Notes: generated by a model not told the origin, from the letters alone. DNA of 64,000 nucleotides from an uncultured Clostridia bacterium (GCA_934141605.1 CAKPCL010000002.1:1-64000), one strand, 5' to 3'. Counted from the stretch's first letter, positions 17,449-27,160 are shown. Numbers and translations: made by a program.

Positions 17449-17725
17449 CAAAAAACAAAAGCTATTTCTATCCTAGTTTTATAGGACGAAATAGCTTTGT
17501 TCCGCGGTACCACCTAATTTAGTAATTTTTTAAATTACTCTCTCAATTGTCTTTAACGCAGACTTGCGTTTAAACTTACTTTTCTTTTATAAAAATAATA
17601 GTTTTCTGTTTAAAAACAGTTAGGTGATAACAAATTATTTTTACTTACCAAATTTTCAGCTTACTTTGGCTCTCTAAAAGTTATTTTATAATTTGTGTTG
17701 TCCTTACTTTTGTCTCTTTTTTTAA
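17449..17725 (-). promoter_or_regulatory. T-box riboswitch, isoleucine-type
   Basis: The minus strand contains the T-box sequence AGGTGGTACCGCGGAAC (plus coordinates near 17498-17514), which pairs with the uncharged tRNA acceptor end. Downstream, AAAGCTATTTCGTCCTA and TAGGATAGAAATAGCTTT form the terminator stem, followed by a T-run. Upstream, the stem I region shows AGAGAGCC and a candidate ATC specifier at 17628-17626, fitting isoleucine and the ileS gene below. Uncharged tRNA-Ile should allow read-through into the DUF1653 gene and ileS. Confidence 0.92.
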
Positions 17726-17784
17726 CTTGTATATTATTATATCACATTTTTTTGTAATTTCAATACTTTTTTACAGATATTTAT

Positions 17785-18126
17785 TTATATATCTTTAAAT
17801 AGCCAGTCAATTCCTTTGCTATTTATAGTTTTTTTGTTAAATTGTTTTGCCTCTACATCATCAGCCCATAAATATGCTAAAAATGTTAAAAGTACAAATA
17901 CAAAGTCTATTACCATATTTAAGCATAATGTGTTAAATAAATATGCATAATCTGGTGTTAATGTTAGTGTTTGAATTGTGTGGATAATTAAATCCAATAA
18001 AAATGCAAATAATGGTATTGCTACTACTACACTCCTTTTTATTTCTTGTGATAAATATATTAATAGTACTGTTGCAATTAGTACTAAAAATAGTGTTAAT
18101 AAATTTGTTAAATCAAATATAAACAT
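17785..18126 (-). CDS. Small membrane protein, unknown
   Basis: 113 residues with three or four transmembrane helices (near 5-25, 33-52, 62-80 and 82-98) and a short polar C-terminus. I do not recognise the family. It lies 22 bp downstream of glmM on the same strand, so it is probably the last gene of that transcription unit. AAGGGGAAAAT precedes the ATG. A membrane role connected to envelope synthesis is only a guess from position. Confidence 0.6.
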   Translation of the reverse strand: MFIFDLTNLLTLFLVLIATVLLIYLSQEIKRSVVVAIPLFAFLLDLIIHTIQTLTLTPDYAYLFNTLCLNMVIDFVFVLLTFLAYLWADDVEAKQFNKKTINSKGIDWLFKDI

Positions 18127-18148
18127 TTTATTTTCCCCTTTTCTTTTG

Positions 18149-19513
18149 TTATTTTAATTTTTTTTCTATTAATTCTGCTATTTCTTTAGCTTTTTTTGTT
18201 ATGTATTCTTGGTTTTCTCCTTCTATCATAACTCTAACTAAAGGTTCTGTTCCAGAAGGTCTTATTAATACTCTTCCGTTTCCTGCAAATTCTTTTTCTA
18301 GTTTGTCTATTGCTAATTTTATTTCTTCATCTTTGTCATAATCATATTTTTTGTCTGAATTGACTTTTGCATTTATTAATACTTGTGGATATAGTTTTAT
18401 TATTTCAGTAATTTTAGATGTTTCTTCATTTTCCTCTAAAATTGCTTGTATTAGCATTAATGATGTTAATATTCCATCTCCTGTTGGGTTATAGTCTAGT
18501 AAGATTACATGTCCTGATTGTTCTCCACCTAAGTTGTAACCGTCTTTTAGCATTTCTTCTAATACATATCTATCTCCAACTTTTGTTTGAATAAGTTCTA
18601 GTCCATTGTCTCTTGCATATTTGTGTAAGCCTAAATTACTCATTACTGTTGCTACTACTGTGTCTTTGGCTAGTTTTCCTTTTTTTCTTAAATAGTTTGA
18701 GATAATTGCCATTATCATATCTCCGTCTATTTCATTTCCTTTTTCATCTACTGCTAAGCATCTATCACCATCACCGTCATATGCAACTCCTAGGCTTAAT
18801 TTATTTTCAACTACGAATTTTTTTAATGATTCTAGGTGTGTTGATCCACAGGCATCATTTATGTTTATTCCGTCTGGATTATTATGGATTATTTTGTATT
18901 TTATTCCTAGTGCTTTAAATACTTTTTCTGCAACTACTGATGTAGCCCCATTTGCTGTGTCTATTCCAACAACAAAATTATCTTTGTTTATTTTTTCAAA
19001 ATTGTCATCAAAATTTTTTCTGAAAAAATATACATATTCATCTAGTAGGTCTGCTCTATATTCAGAAACGCCTATTTTACTACTTATCGCAGTTAATTCG
19101 TCTATCTTTCCAGAGTCCATAACTTCTTCTATTTCTTCTTCTAAACTGTCTGGTATTTTCATTCCTTTATTGCTGAAATATTTAATTCCGTTAAATTCAA
19201 ATGTGTTATGTGATGCTGATATTACTACACTTGCATCTGCTTGTAGCTTTCTTGTTAAATATGCTACTGCTGGTGTTGGAATTACTCCTAATAATTTTAC
19301 ATTTGCTCCATAGCTTAAAAATCCTGCTACCATTGCACTTTCAATTAAAGTTCCTGATATTCTTGTATCTCTTCCTATTAATATTGTTGGAGTATGGTCT
19401 GTGTGTTTTGATAATACATATGCTCCAGCTTTTGCTACTTTATATACTAACTCTGGTGTCAATTCTGTGTTAGCTATTCTTCTTATACCATCTGTTCCAA
19501 AATACTTTCTCAT
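18149..19513 (-). CDS. glmM: Phosphoglucosamine mutase
   Basis: It converts glucosamine-6-phosphate to glucosamine-1-phosphate for UDP-GlcNAc, the precursor of peptidoglycan and capsule. The 454-residue length is usual. It begins MRKYFGTDGIRRIANTELTP. The phosphoserine loop is VVISASHN, the metal site DGDGDR, the sugar loop GGEQSGH, and the phosphate loop RPSGTEPLVR. Its start overlaps the stop of the CpsB gene by 4 bp (ATGA), giving translational coupling, so it is linked to the capsule regulatory module upstream. Confidence 0.96.
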   Translation of the reverse strand: MRKYFGTDGIRRIANTELTPELVYKVAKAGAYVLSKHTDHTPTILIGRDTRISGTLIESAMVAGFLSYGANVKLLGVIPTPAVAYLTRKLQADASVVISASHNTFEFNGIKYFSNKGMKIPDSLEEEIEEVMDSGKIDELTAISSKIGVSEYRADLLDEYVYFFRKNFDDNFEKINKDNFVVGIDTANGATSVVAEKVFKALGIKYKIIHNNPDGININDACGSTHLESLKKFVVENKLSLGVAYDGDGDRCLAVDEKGNEIDGDMIMAIISNYLRKKGKLAKDTVVATVMSNLGLHKYARDNGLELIQTKVGDRYVLEEMLKDGYNLGGEQSGHVILLDYNPTGDGILTSLMLIQAILEENEETSKITEIIKLYPQVLINAKVNSDKKYDYDKDEEIKLAIDKLEKEFAGNGRVLIRPSGTEPLVRVMIEGENQEYITKKAKEIAELIEKKLK

Positions 19514-20304
19514 ATGCTTTTCCTCCCTCTAAATAATGAAGTTAGTTTTTCTTTAAATGTTAATGAAAATTCTTTAGGTTCTTCTATATCGATTTTTTTA
19601 TTTTCTAAAACTAATTTAGGATTTATTGTTGTAAGTTTTTCTAGTTTTTCTTCTCCTATAATTTCTTTTATTTCTTCTAATGCTTGTGGTATTTTTTTGT
19701 AAACAGTGTTTTGTCTATGAACATCACTTCCTAAAAAGTGTATCATGTCATTTTCTAAAAACTTTTTCACTATCATTTTAGCGTTTTCTCCATATTGACC
19801 TAAAATACTTCCATAGTTTGATTGCATTAGTACTCCTTTTTCTATTAAATCATATATAAGTTCTGGTTCTCTTTGAACAAAACTATATCTTTCTGGGTGT
19901 GCTAATACTGGTACTAATTTATTCTCTTGTAAAGAATATATGACATCATATAAATTCATTGGTTCTGCATTTAGTGGCATTTCAAATAAAACATAACTAG
20001 TGTTATTAATGGTTGATGCTTTCCTGTTTATTAATAGATTCATTATATTTTCAGATAAATAAATTTCGTTTCCTATATATAAATTTGTTTCTATTCCTTT
20101 TGCTTTCAAACTGTCACTAATTGCATTTACCCATACATCTCTTTCTTTGGCTTCTGTTTCATAATAATTTTCTATATAATGTGATGTTAAAATAATCCCT
20201 TCAAATCCTGCTTCTTTTGCTTCTTTTATTAGGTTAAATGTTTCTTCTACGCTTCTTGACCCATCATCTATGTTTGGTATTATATGTGTATGAAAGTCTA
20301 TCAT
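19510..20304 (-). CDS. cpsB: CpsB/CapC-type tyrosine-protein phosphatase
   Basis: A PHP-fold metal-dependent phosphatase that dephosphorylates the CpsD kinase and controls capsule chain assembly. The 264 residues contain MIDFHTHIIPNIDDGSRSVE (first metal His pair), ILTSHY, PVLAHPERY and LGSDVH, the four metal-binding blocks of the family. It is encoded between the kinase CpsD (27 bp upstream) and glmM (overlapping downstream). The order cpsC-cpsD-cpsB is a conserved capsule control cassette. Confidence 0.92.
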   Translation of the reverse strand: MIDFHTHIIPNIDDGSRSVEETFNLIKEAKEAGFEGIILTSHYIENYYETEAKERDVWVNAISDSLKAKGIETNLYIGNEIYLSENIMNLLINRKASTINNTSYVLFEMPLNAEPMNLYDVIYSLQENKLVPVLAHPERYSFVQREPELIYDLIEKGVLMQSNYGSILGQYGENAKMIVKKFLENDMIHFLGSDVHRQNTVYKKIPQALEEIKEIIGEEKLEKLTTINPKLVLENKKIDIEEPKEFSLTFKEKLTSLFRGRKSI

Positions 20305-20331
20305 TATTGTTTTCCTCTTTTCCTTTTTCCT

Positions 20332-21240
20332 TTAGTTTAAATTGTTTTTTTCTTTATCTAAATATGAATTTATTTGATTTAATATGTCTTGTGTTTTATC
20401 TATAACATCATTTGAAGGATTTTCATTTTTTTCAAAGTTTGGTTTTGATAATTTTTCGTCTTCTTTATTTTTTTCTGGTTTTATTTTGACTTCATTATTA
20501 ACTTTTGGTTTTTCTGTGGATTCTGTTTTTAATGTTGAACCACTTGTAGATGCATAATAATAGTTTTCGTTGTATTTTTTAACAGATACTGGCATTTTGT
20601 TTACAACTACTCCAGCTAAATGTCCTCCTACATTTTGAACATTTCTTATTATTTTTTCTAAATTGTCTTTTTTGGTTTCTTTATATGCTGTTACTATAAC
20701 TGTTGAATCTACTATTCTTGATAAAATTATTGAGTCTGTAACTAGTTCACAAGGTGTTCCATCAATTATTACTATGTCACATACTTCTTTTAAGTCTTCT
20801 AATAATTTAGTCATTTGTTCTGAAACTAATAGTTCTGATGGGTTTGGTGGTATATTTCCTGCTGTCATTATTAATAAATTTTCTACTTCTGTTTTTTGTA
20901 AATATTTTGATATGTCTATTTCTTCTGGATTTTTTTCGTCCATTCCAGATAAATAGTTTGAAAGTCCTGGTCTTGGTGATGCTCCAAATATTGTATATTG
21001 TCTTCCTTTTCTCATATCTGCATCTATTAAAATCACTTTATTTCCTGCTTGTGCAAATGTTACTGCCAAGTTTGAAGAAATCCAGCTTTTTCCTTCACTT
21101 GGAAATGTTGATGTTATTAATAGTGTTTTTAATTTTTTATTTGTGTTCATAAATTGTATATTTGTTCTTAAAGTTCTGAATACTTCTGATACTGGTGATT
21201 TAGGATCTCTATGAACTATTAGTTCTTTTTTTAACTTCAT
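20332..21240 (-). CDS. cpsD: BY-kinase CpsD (capsule tyrosine kinase)
   Basis: A bacterial tyrosine kinase activated by its membrane partner CpsC. Residues 40-60 carry Walker A in STFPSEGKSWISSNLA, Walker A' is VILIDADMRKG, and Walker B is VIIDGTP. After the ATPase core comes KKYNENYYYAS, a short tyrosine cluster probably used for autophosphorylation, then an unusually long polar tail of about 90 residues rich in Lys, Glu and Asn. The ATG at 21240 overlaps the last base of cpsC. It controls polymer length together with CpsB. Confidence 0.92.
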   Translation of the reverse strand: MKLKKELIVHRDPKSPVSEVFRTLRTNIQFMNTNKKLKTLLITSTFPSEGKSWISSNLAVTFAQAGNKVILIDADMRKGRQYTIFGASPRPGLSNYLSGMDEKNPEEIDISKYLQKTEVENLLIMTAGNIPPNPSELLVSEQMTKLLEDLKEVCDIVIIDGTPCELVTDSIILSRIVDSTVIVTAYKETKKDNLEKIIRNVQNVGGHLAGVVVNKMPVSVKKYNENYYYASTSGSTLKTESTEKPKVNNEVKIKPEKNKEDEKLSKPNFEKNENPSNDVIDKTQDILNQINSYLDKEKNNLN

Positions 21241-21941
21241 TATTTTCTTTTACCTCCTTTTTTTCCAGGTTCAAAATCATATAATGGTATTGAAGCAAGT
21301 ACTGGTACTTTGAAATTCTTTTCTATTTCTTCTGCTGATTTTACTGTTGTATCTAGCATATTTGCTATTAATACATATACCACTGCTACTACTATTCCAA
21401 TAAATACAAACATAATTACATCTTTTGTGTGATTTACATTTGATGGTGCTGTGCTTATTTCTGCTTGGTCAACAATTTGTACATTGTTTATTTTATATAT
21501 TCCTGATACTCTTTGTATAAATACTTTGGCTGTTTCGTTTGCTACTTTTTCTGCTATTTCAGCATCTATGTTTGTTACTGAAATTTTTATCATTTCTGTG
21601 TTCTTTTCTTGTGTTACTGTTATATTATTTTTTAGTTCTTCTTCGTCTAAGTTGATTCCTAAATTTGATATAACTTGTCTTAAAACACTTTTACTTTGCA
21701 CTAGTACACTATATGTTGATACTAATTTTGAATTTAGAGTTATATCTGTTGTTGTTATTGTAGTATCTGATGAATTTCCTGATGTTGCTAAAAGTAATGT
21801 TGTTGATGATGTATATACTGGTGTTACGAAACCAACTGTGTATATTACACCTATTGCTATAAAAATTCCTATTATTAGTAGTATTTTTACCCTCTTGTTC
21901 CAAAATAGCATTACTAATTCTTTTAAATCTAATTCTTCCAT
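21240..21941 (-). CDS. cpsC: CpsC/Wzz-type chain-length determinant
   Basis: A membrane adaptor for the kinase CpsD. In 233 residues there are two transmembrane helices (about 18-38 and 175-195) flanking an extracellular domain, with a Wzz-like start MEELDLKELVMLFWNKRVKI. The cytoplasmic C-terminus, with KNFKVPVLASIP before a basic tail, is the usual CpsD-contact segment. It overlaps cpsD by one base and follows the LCP gene by 13 bp. It lacks a kinase domain, unlike the fused protein at 27743. Confidence 0.9.
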   Translation of the reverse strand: MEELDLKELVMLFWNKRVKILLIIGIFIAIGVIYTVGFVTPVYTSSTTLLLATSGNSSDTTITTTDITLNSKLVSTYSVLVQSKSVLRQVISNLGINLDEEELKNNITVTQEKNTEMIKISVTNIDAEIAEKVANETAKVFIQRVSGIYKINNVQIVDQAEISTAPSNVNHTKDVIMFVFIGIVVAVVYVLIANMLDTTVKSAEEIEKNFKVPVLASIPLYDFEPGKKGGKRK

Positions 21942-21954
21942 TTTTTCCCCTTTC

Positions 21955-22989
21955 TTACATTAAATACATATATTTAATAAAGTCTTGTTTTGCTTTTTCA
22001 GCATCTGTAACATATAAGTATGCACCATTTTCAAAAATTTCATTGCTATAATCTAGTCTTGGTAGCATTACTGAAGTTATGTTGTTTAAATATTCATCTT
22101 TGTTTGATATAAACTCAGGAAGCATTGTCATATATTTTGATACATTTATGTTTGTTGTTATTTGTTTTAATATTAAGTCTATGTTTGAAGATACTTCTGT
22201 TAAACTTCCACTTGCTATTTTATTTAGCATTGCTATAAATACATCTCTTTGTCTTCTTGTTCTTCCATAGTCTCCATGTTCACTGCTTTTATAGCTTGTT
22301 CCTGACATTCTTTCTTTTACATATGCTGCTGCTTGTTCTCCGGTTAAAGTTACTTTTCCTGATTTTGTAACTTTTTTGGTTGGTTTTCCTGAAAATTCAT
22401 AGAACATATCTACATATTCGTTTATCCATTTTACTTCGTCTTGTGTGATGTTAAGTTCTACTCCGCCTAATTCGTTTATGATGTCATACATTGCTGATAT
22501 GTTTATTGTTACATATTCTTTTAGGTTTAAGTCAAATGTTTGGTTTATTGTTTTTAGTGCTAATTGTTCTTTTCCTTTTGCAAATGCGTAGTTTATTTTA
22601 TATCTATTTTTTTCTCCGTCTATGTATGCCGCTGTGTCTCTTGGTATGCTTATTAGTTTTACGCTTTTATATTTAGGGTTTACAGATACAATTATCATCG
22701 CGTCACTGTTTCCGCCATATGTGTTGTCCATGTCTTTTGAGTCTGATCCTAGTAATAGTATGTTTATTACTTGGTCATAGTCTTTTTGGCTTAGTCCTTC
22801 TATTTCGCTTTGTAGGTCTTCGTTTATTCCTAAGTCTGTTTCGTCTATTTGCTTGAAGTTTATGTTTGATATTTTATCGTTTGCTATTTTTCCTATTAGT
22901 ATTCCTGCTGATATTATGATTATTAGTATTAATATTAGTATTATTTTTAGCCATGTTTTTTTTCCTTTTTTTGCGTGTTTTTCTTTCAT
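21955..22989 (-). CDS. LytR-CpsA-Psr ligase 1
   Basis: LCP enzymes attach capsule or wall polymers from lipid carriers to peptidoglycan. The 344 residues begin with a basic stretch and one transmembrane helix (about 13-33). The catalytic domain has LLLGSDSKDMDNTYGGNSDA, ISIPRDTAAYIDG with the conserved Arg and Asp, and INELGGVELNI. A second LCP gene lies at 45961, so the locus is flanked by two ligases. It leads the cpsC-D-B-glmM unit. Confidence 0.93.
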   Translation of the reverse strand: MKEKHAKKGKKTWLKIILILILIIIISAGILIGKIANDKISNINFKQIDETDLGINEDLQSEIEGLSQKDYDQVINILLLGSDSKDMDNTYGGNSDAMIIVSVNPKYKSVKLISIPRDTAAYIDGEKNRYKINYAFAKGKEQLALKTINQTFDLNLKEYVTINISAMYDIINELGGVELNITQDEVKWINEYVDMFYEFSGKPTKKVTKSGKVTLTGEQAAAYVKERMSGTSYKSSEHGDYGRTRRQRDVFIAMLNKIASGSLTEVSSNIDLILKQITTNINVSKYMTMLPEFISNKDEYLNNITSVMLPRLDYSNEIFENGAYLYVTDAEKAKQDFIKYMYLM

Positions 22990-23084
22990 TTTTTGTTCCT
23001 CTTTTTATTTATTTTTTTATTGTTTTTGTAACATTAAAATTATATAATAATTGTTATTTTATTTCAAGCATTTAATAAAAAAAT

Positions 23085-23121
23085 ACTCCAAAATATTTAA
23101 ATTTTTTTATATTTTGGAGTT
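23085..23121 (-). terminator. Terminator between the wall protein and LCP genes
   Basis: ACTCCAAAATAT (23085-23096) and ATATTTTGGAGT (23109-23120) form a perfect 12-bp stem. On the minus strand it is followed by ATTTTTTTA. It separates the Q-rich protein gene from the downstream LCP operon. Confidence 0.85.
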
Positions 23122-23125
23122 GCTT

Positions 23126-24199
23126 TTATTTTTTACATTTATATCTTATGTGAATAACATATATTACAATTAATCCAACCAACATAACACTTAAAATTAC
23201 TATAGCAATAACATATCCTTTATTATCCTTTTCCGGTTCTCTTTTAACTTCTTTAACATCAAAAAATTGAAAAGTCCCATCATTTTTATCATATTTATAA
23301 TAATTATATTCTTCATTAGCTATATTCATGGCATAAACAATTACAAATCTATCATTTACTTCATATGCACTATATTCTCTTCCATCTATTGTAACTGTTG
23401 TCTTATTATATCCTTCTAATGTTCTTTCTGATATATATAATGTTAAATTTTTTGAATTCACTTCATTATATTCTTCTTGTTCTGTGTTTTCATCATTATT
23501 TTCTTGTTCTTGTTCCGTATTTTCTTCCATTAATTGTTGTTGATTATCATTATTATTTGCAGTTTCATTTGTTTTTTGTTGCTGTTGATTTGATGAGCTT
23601 TCAGTTGATGCACTTGGCTTTTGTTGTTGCTGTTGATTTGACGAGTTTCCAGTTGATGTACTTGGTTTTTGTTGTTGCTGTTGATTTGATGAGCTTCCAG
23701 TTGATGCACTTGGTTTTTGTTGTTGCTGTTGATTTGATGAGTTTCCAGTTGATGTACTTGGTTTTTGTTGTTGCTGTTGATTTGATGAACTTCCAGTTGA
23801 TGTACTTGGTTTTGTTTCTGACTTTTTAGATGTAACAGTAATACTCTTTGATGCTGAAACATTTCTATTTTTTCCATCTTGACTAGTTACATCCCCTGAA
23901 ACAGTAACATTAATATTTCCTGTTCCTTTACTTTTACAAGAAACACTAAATGTTTTAGTTGTATTTAATGCATCCTCTGTTGCATTTGCAAAAGATTTTG
24001 TGCAACCATCAGTTGCTCCACTTGCATTTATTGTTATGTTCCATGCAGCCACACTTGAAATTGTAACATTAATTGTAACTGTTGAATCACTTTCAACAGT
24101 TGATGGAGCACTAATTGTCGCATCACCTGCAGCTAATGAAACCTGTGAAAATATTATCATTAGCACTAAAAATATTATAATTATATATTTCTTTTTCAT
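23126..24199 (-). CDS. Exported Ig/cohesin-like protein with Q-rich linker and membrane anchor
   Basis: 357 residues: signal peptide (1-23), an Ig- or cohesin-like beta domain (about 25-125) with ISAPSTVESDSTVTINVTIS and two Cys, a linker of five 16-residue units KPSTSTGNSSNQQQQQ (130-208), an acidic segment (225-250), a small domain with TVTIDGREYSAYEV, and a C-terminal transmembrane helix (about 330-352) with a basic end. It is therefore a type I membrane protein displayed outside. It lies 10 bp downstream of a dockerin-bearing protease and is probably co-transcribed with it. A cohesin-type partner role is a hypothesis. Confidence 0.7.
   Translation of the reverse strand: MKKKYIIIIFLVLMIIFSQVSLAAGDATISAPSTVESDSTVTINVTISSVAAWNITINASGATDGCTKSFANATEDALNTTKTFSVSCKSKGTGNINVTVSGDVTSQDGKNRNVSASKSITVTSKKSETKPSTSTGSSSNQQQQQKPSTSTGNSSNQQQQQKPSASTGSSSNQQQQQKPSTSTGNSSNQQQQQKPSASTESSSNQQQQKTNETANNNDNQQQLMEENTEQEQENNDENTEQEEYNEVNSKNLTLYISERTLEGYNKTTVTIDGREYSAYEVNDRFVIVYAMNIANEEYNYYKYDKNDGTFQFFDVKEVKREPEKDNKGYVIAIVILSVMLVGLIVIYVIHIRYKCKK
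23576..23812 (-). repeat. Five tandem 48-bp linker repeats
   Basis: Five in-frame units encode KPS[T/A]ST[G/E][S/N]SSNQQQQQ, the last one Gln shorter. Alternate units (1/3 and 2/4) are most alike, which suggests growth by two-unit duplication. Length variation between strains is likely. Confidence 0.9.
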
Positions 24200-24209
24200 A
24201 TGCGTCTCC

Positions 24210-27041
24210 TTATTGTTTTATATTTTCTATTTTAAGCAAATGTTGTCTTAATTTTAGTAAATCCGCTGAATTTATTGTATCTTTATTAACTAGCATAGCA
24301 GATTGTTTATATTCACCATCTAGAATTTTCATTTTTATTAAATGTTGTCTCATACATAGAAGGTCTGCGGAATTTATTATTCCATCTCCATTTATGTCTC
24401 CCAATATGACAGTTTTATACTTTTTACCGTCATATGAAAATTCTGTTCCTGTTGATATAATATCATTGTTTGATTTTATATTTATTTCTTTATTTTCTAA
24501 TTTTGCTTTTATACTATTTATTTTTTCTCCTACAGCAAATCCACTAACAAACTGACCTGATGTTTTATATCCCGCTTCATTTAAATATTCAGTTAATGTT
24601 TTAAATTTTTTTATATTTTCTACTACTGTATAGGAAAAAGTATTGCTTATTCCCTCATATGTAACTGTTGCAAGATATTCTCCTGCTTTAGATGTTTCAA
24701 ATCCTGTTACTTTATATTCACTAACTTCTTTTTGTTCTTTTACATAATTTGCTATAACTTTAATTCCTGTTAAATCAACCTTTTCTCCTACTATATATGT
24801 TGTCTTTTTAGGTGGTACTATACTAATTGATTTTAAACTATTAACTGTTTCTTTTTCTTTAACAACAATATTTGAATCTGTTATTCTTTTTAATAATACA
24901 TATATTTTGTTATCAATAGATGTTAAATTTAAACTACCTGTATCTGCCGCATTGTCAACATCTGTTCCTTCTTGTTCTAATTTTTTATTATTTACATTAT
25001 AAGCATATACTTTTGTTTTTCCTGAACCTGTCATGTCTGTTGCTAAAACATATAAATTTCCCTGTGATACCGTGATTTTAGGTGCTCCTAAAGTAATATC
25101 TGTATTTATTGTTTCAAAAGAATTTCCATTATATGATATCATTTTCATTGTTTTATTGTTTGTATCACTTCCTAATGCAAAATATATTTTATTATTGAGT
25201 GATACTGCATCATATTGATTTGAATTCATATTATTTGTTATTTCTGTAAATTTATTATTTTCTTCTTTATATAATTTTATATTACCATAACTATCTCTAC
25301 ATATGGTATATAAATTGTTGTTTATTACTTCTATTTTAGGACTTCCTACAAATTTATTTGTGTTCCCTTCAAAATATGTTCCTATTTCTGATAATGTGTT
25401 GTTTTTAAATTCATACATTGATGCTTTTAAGCTTTTTTCATCTATTTTTGCTATATACAATTTTCCATTATATATTTTATATGAATATGAACCATTTGTA
25501 TCTGATAGTGATGTTATTTTTTCCCAGCCATTGTTATATTTATATAAGTTAAGATTAGGCCATGATGCTGTGATTAAATATAGTTCTTCATTAAAGTTTA
25601 ATAATGAAATTCCTGTTATATAATTTGTATTCTCAATGTTAGATGTATTTATATTTTTCCATTCTGTTCCGTCATATGTATGCGTATATATTTTATTATT
25701 TCCTGTACTTACAGTATAAATTTTGTTTTTATATGACACTATATCTGCACTTTTAGGAGTATATTCATCTGTTTCTGTCTCATCTTTGTAATTTACATTT
25801 TTCCATGTATCATAATTTTTAGCATCTGGTATTGTAACATCTATTGTCATACTATCCCCATTACTGCTTGATATATTATTAATAACAATTCCAGAATTTG
25901 TTCCATCACTAAAAGTTAATGCTCCTTTTGTTACATTTAAATCACTTGAACCAATTGTTGTTTTCCCTGTTTCTTTTGAATATGAAGCATTATATATTTC
26001 TTGTCTTAAAGTTGAGTCATCTTTATTTCCTGATTCGTCTCTAAATACATATACTCCTGTTTGACCTCTATTATTACTTAATCCTGTTACTGTTGTATTT
26101 ATTCTATAAACTATAATTCCTGAATTTCCTATTGCTCTGTCTAAATGTTGCATATCTTCTGATTTTTTTCTAAATTCTACAACAAATAATTCGTATTCAT
26201 TAAATGGCGATTTTAAAATATATGCTTGATTTCCATTTGGGTTGTCTTGTGTGTGTAATGTTAGAGTCTTACTTTCTGTTACAGTATCTATAGTTAGCCA
26301 ATTTGTATATTTCATTCTTAAATATGCTAATGGATATGACATATATTTGTTTGCTTGTCCCATTATGTCCCATGAATATACTGGATATTGTCCTGCTTGT
26401 GATGTATATAAATCTGGATATCCTAATGTATGCAAAAATTCATGTGCTATTACTCCTGCTCCACTATTTTCTATTGAATATGTGTTTAGCATATTATAAC
26501 ATCCTATTCTTTTACCTGACCAAGATTCGTCTGCTCCATAATCACTTTTATGACTTACTAAAGTAGAGTTTGATTCAACTGTTGAAGAACCTCCCTTTAA
26601 TACTATAGATAAATTATCTATAAATCCGTCATTATTATAATCTAAATTATCTTTTATACTTGGTGTTGATTCTATTAAACTGTGTATTATGGTATAGTCT
26701 AGATTATTTTTGTCTGCTCCTTCTTTTGTGCATGGTAATTCAAATGGAATTATTGTTTTTCCGTCATATTGTGGAAATATATTTTTAAGTTCAAATTTTC
26801 CGTATGATATTTTGTTTAAGTATCCTTTTACTGATAATTCTCCAGTACCATTGTACATTTCTAGTATGTTTTGTGTATTGTTTATTAAGTAATCTCTTCC
26901 TTCTTCGTCTCCTTTAAAATACGCAAATAATACAACATTTGCAAAGCTTTCTTTTTCTGATGTTTTTGCATTTGTGGTTAATGGTATTGTTATTAGTCCT
27001 ATTATTACAATTAGTATTATTGCACTTATTGTTTTTTTCAT
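24210..27041 (-). CDS. M6-family metalloprotease with bacterial Ig and dockerin
   Basis: A secreted zinc protease of 943 residues: signal peptide (1-25), then an M6/immune-inhibitor-A-type catalytic domain with the site HEFLHTLGYPDLY (about residues 200-212) and the Met-turn-like WDIMG. Residues about 395-700 form kelch-like repeats of short beta segments (NKIYTVSTGNNKIY). About 720-805 is a bacterial Ig domain (KSISIVPPKKTTYIVGEKVD). The end (about 872-940) is a dockerin with two calcium loops, DINGDGIINSADLLCMRQHL and the shorter NKDTINSADLLKLRQHL. Dockerins bind cohesins, so the protease should dock on a surface partner. The second loop lacks one Asp-Gly position. Confidence 0.85.
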   Translation of the reverse strand: MKKTISAIILIVIIGLITIPLTTNAKTSEKESFANVVLFAYFKGDEEGRDYLINNTQNILEMYNGTGELSVKGYLNKISYGKFELKNIFPQYDGKTIIPFELPCTKEGADKNNLDYTIIHSLIESTPSIKDNLDYNNDGFIDNLSIVLKGGSSTVESNSTLVSHKSDYGADESWSGKRIGCYNMLNTYSIENSGAGVIAHEFLHTLGYPDLYTSQAGQYPVYSWDIMGQANKYMSYPLAYLRMKYTNWLTIDTVTESKTLTLHTQDNPNGNQAYILKSPFNEYELFVVEFRKKSEDMQHLDRAIGNSGIIVYRINTTVTGLSNNRGQTGVYVFRDESGNKDDSTLRQEIYNASYSKETGKTTIGSSDLNVTKGALTFSDGTNSGIVINNISSSNGDSMTIDVTIPDAKNYDTWKNVNYKDETETDEYTPKSADIVSYKNKIYTVSTGNNKIYTHTYDGTEWKNINTSNIENTNYITGISLLNFNEELYLITASWPNLNLYKYNNGWEKITSLSDTNGSYSYKIYNGKLYIAKIDEKSLKASMYEFKNNTLSEIGTYFEGNTNKFVGSPKIEVINNNLYTICRDSYGNIKLYKEENNKFTEITNNMNSNQYDAVSLNNKIYFALGSDTNNKTMKMISYNGNSFETINTDITLGAPKITVSQGNLYVLATDMTGSGKTKVYAYNVNNKKLEQEGTDVDNAADTGSLNLTSIDNKIYVLLKRITDSNIVVKEKETVNSLKSISIVPPKKTTYIVGEKVDLTGIKVIANYVKEQKEVSEYKVTGFETSKAGEYLATVTYEGISNTFSYTVVENIKKFKTLTEYLNEAGYKTSGQFVSGFAVGEKINSIKAKLENKEINIKSNNDIISTGTEFSYDGKKYKTVILGDINGDGIINSADLLCMRQHLIKMKILDGEYKQSAMLVNKDTINSADLLKLRQHLLKIENIKQ

Positions 27042-27120
27042 ATGTACCTCCCCTTTTATAATCTATTCTCACTATAACATATATTTCATTTTTCGACAAC
27101 ATTTTTGGAATAAAAAAATG

Positions 27121-27160
27121 TCCCAAATTATTAAACTTTTTTGTTTTAATAATTTGGGAG
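27121..27160 (-). terminator. Terminator downstream of the VanZ-like gene
   Basis: TCCCAAATTATTAAA (27121-27135) and TTTAATAATTTGGGA (27145-27159) make a 15-bp stem. On the minus strand it is followed by CATTTTTTT. Confidence 0.85.

Noticed and set aside
17785..18126. The small membrane gene as part of the T-box operon
   Set aside because: It lies upstream of the T-box leader, so it belongs to the glmM unit and not to ileS.
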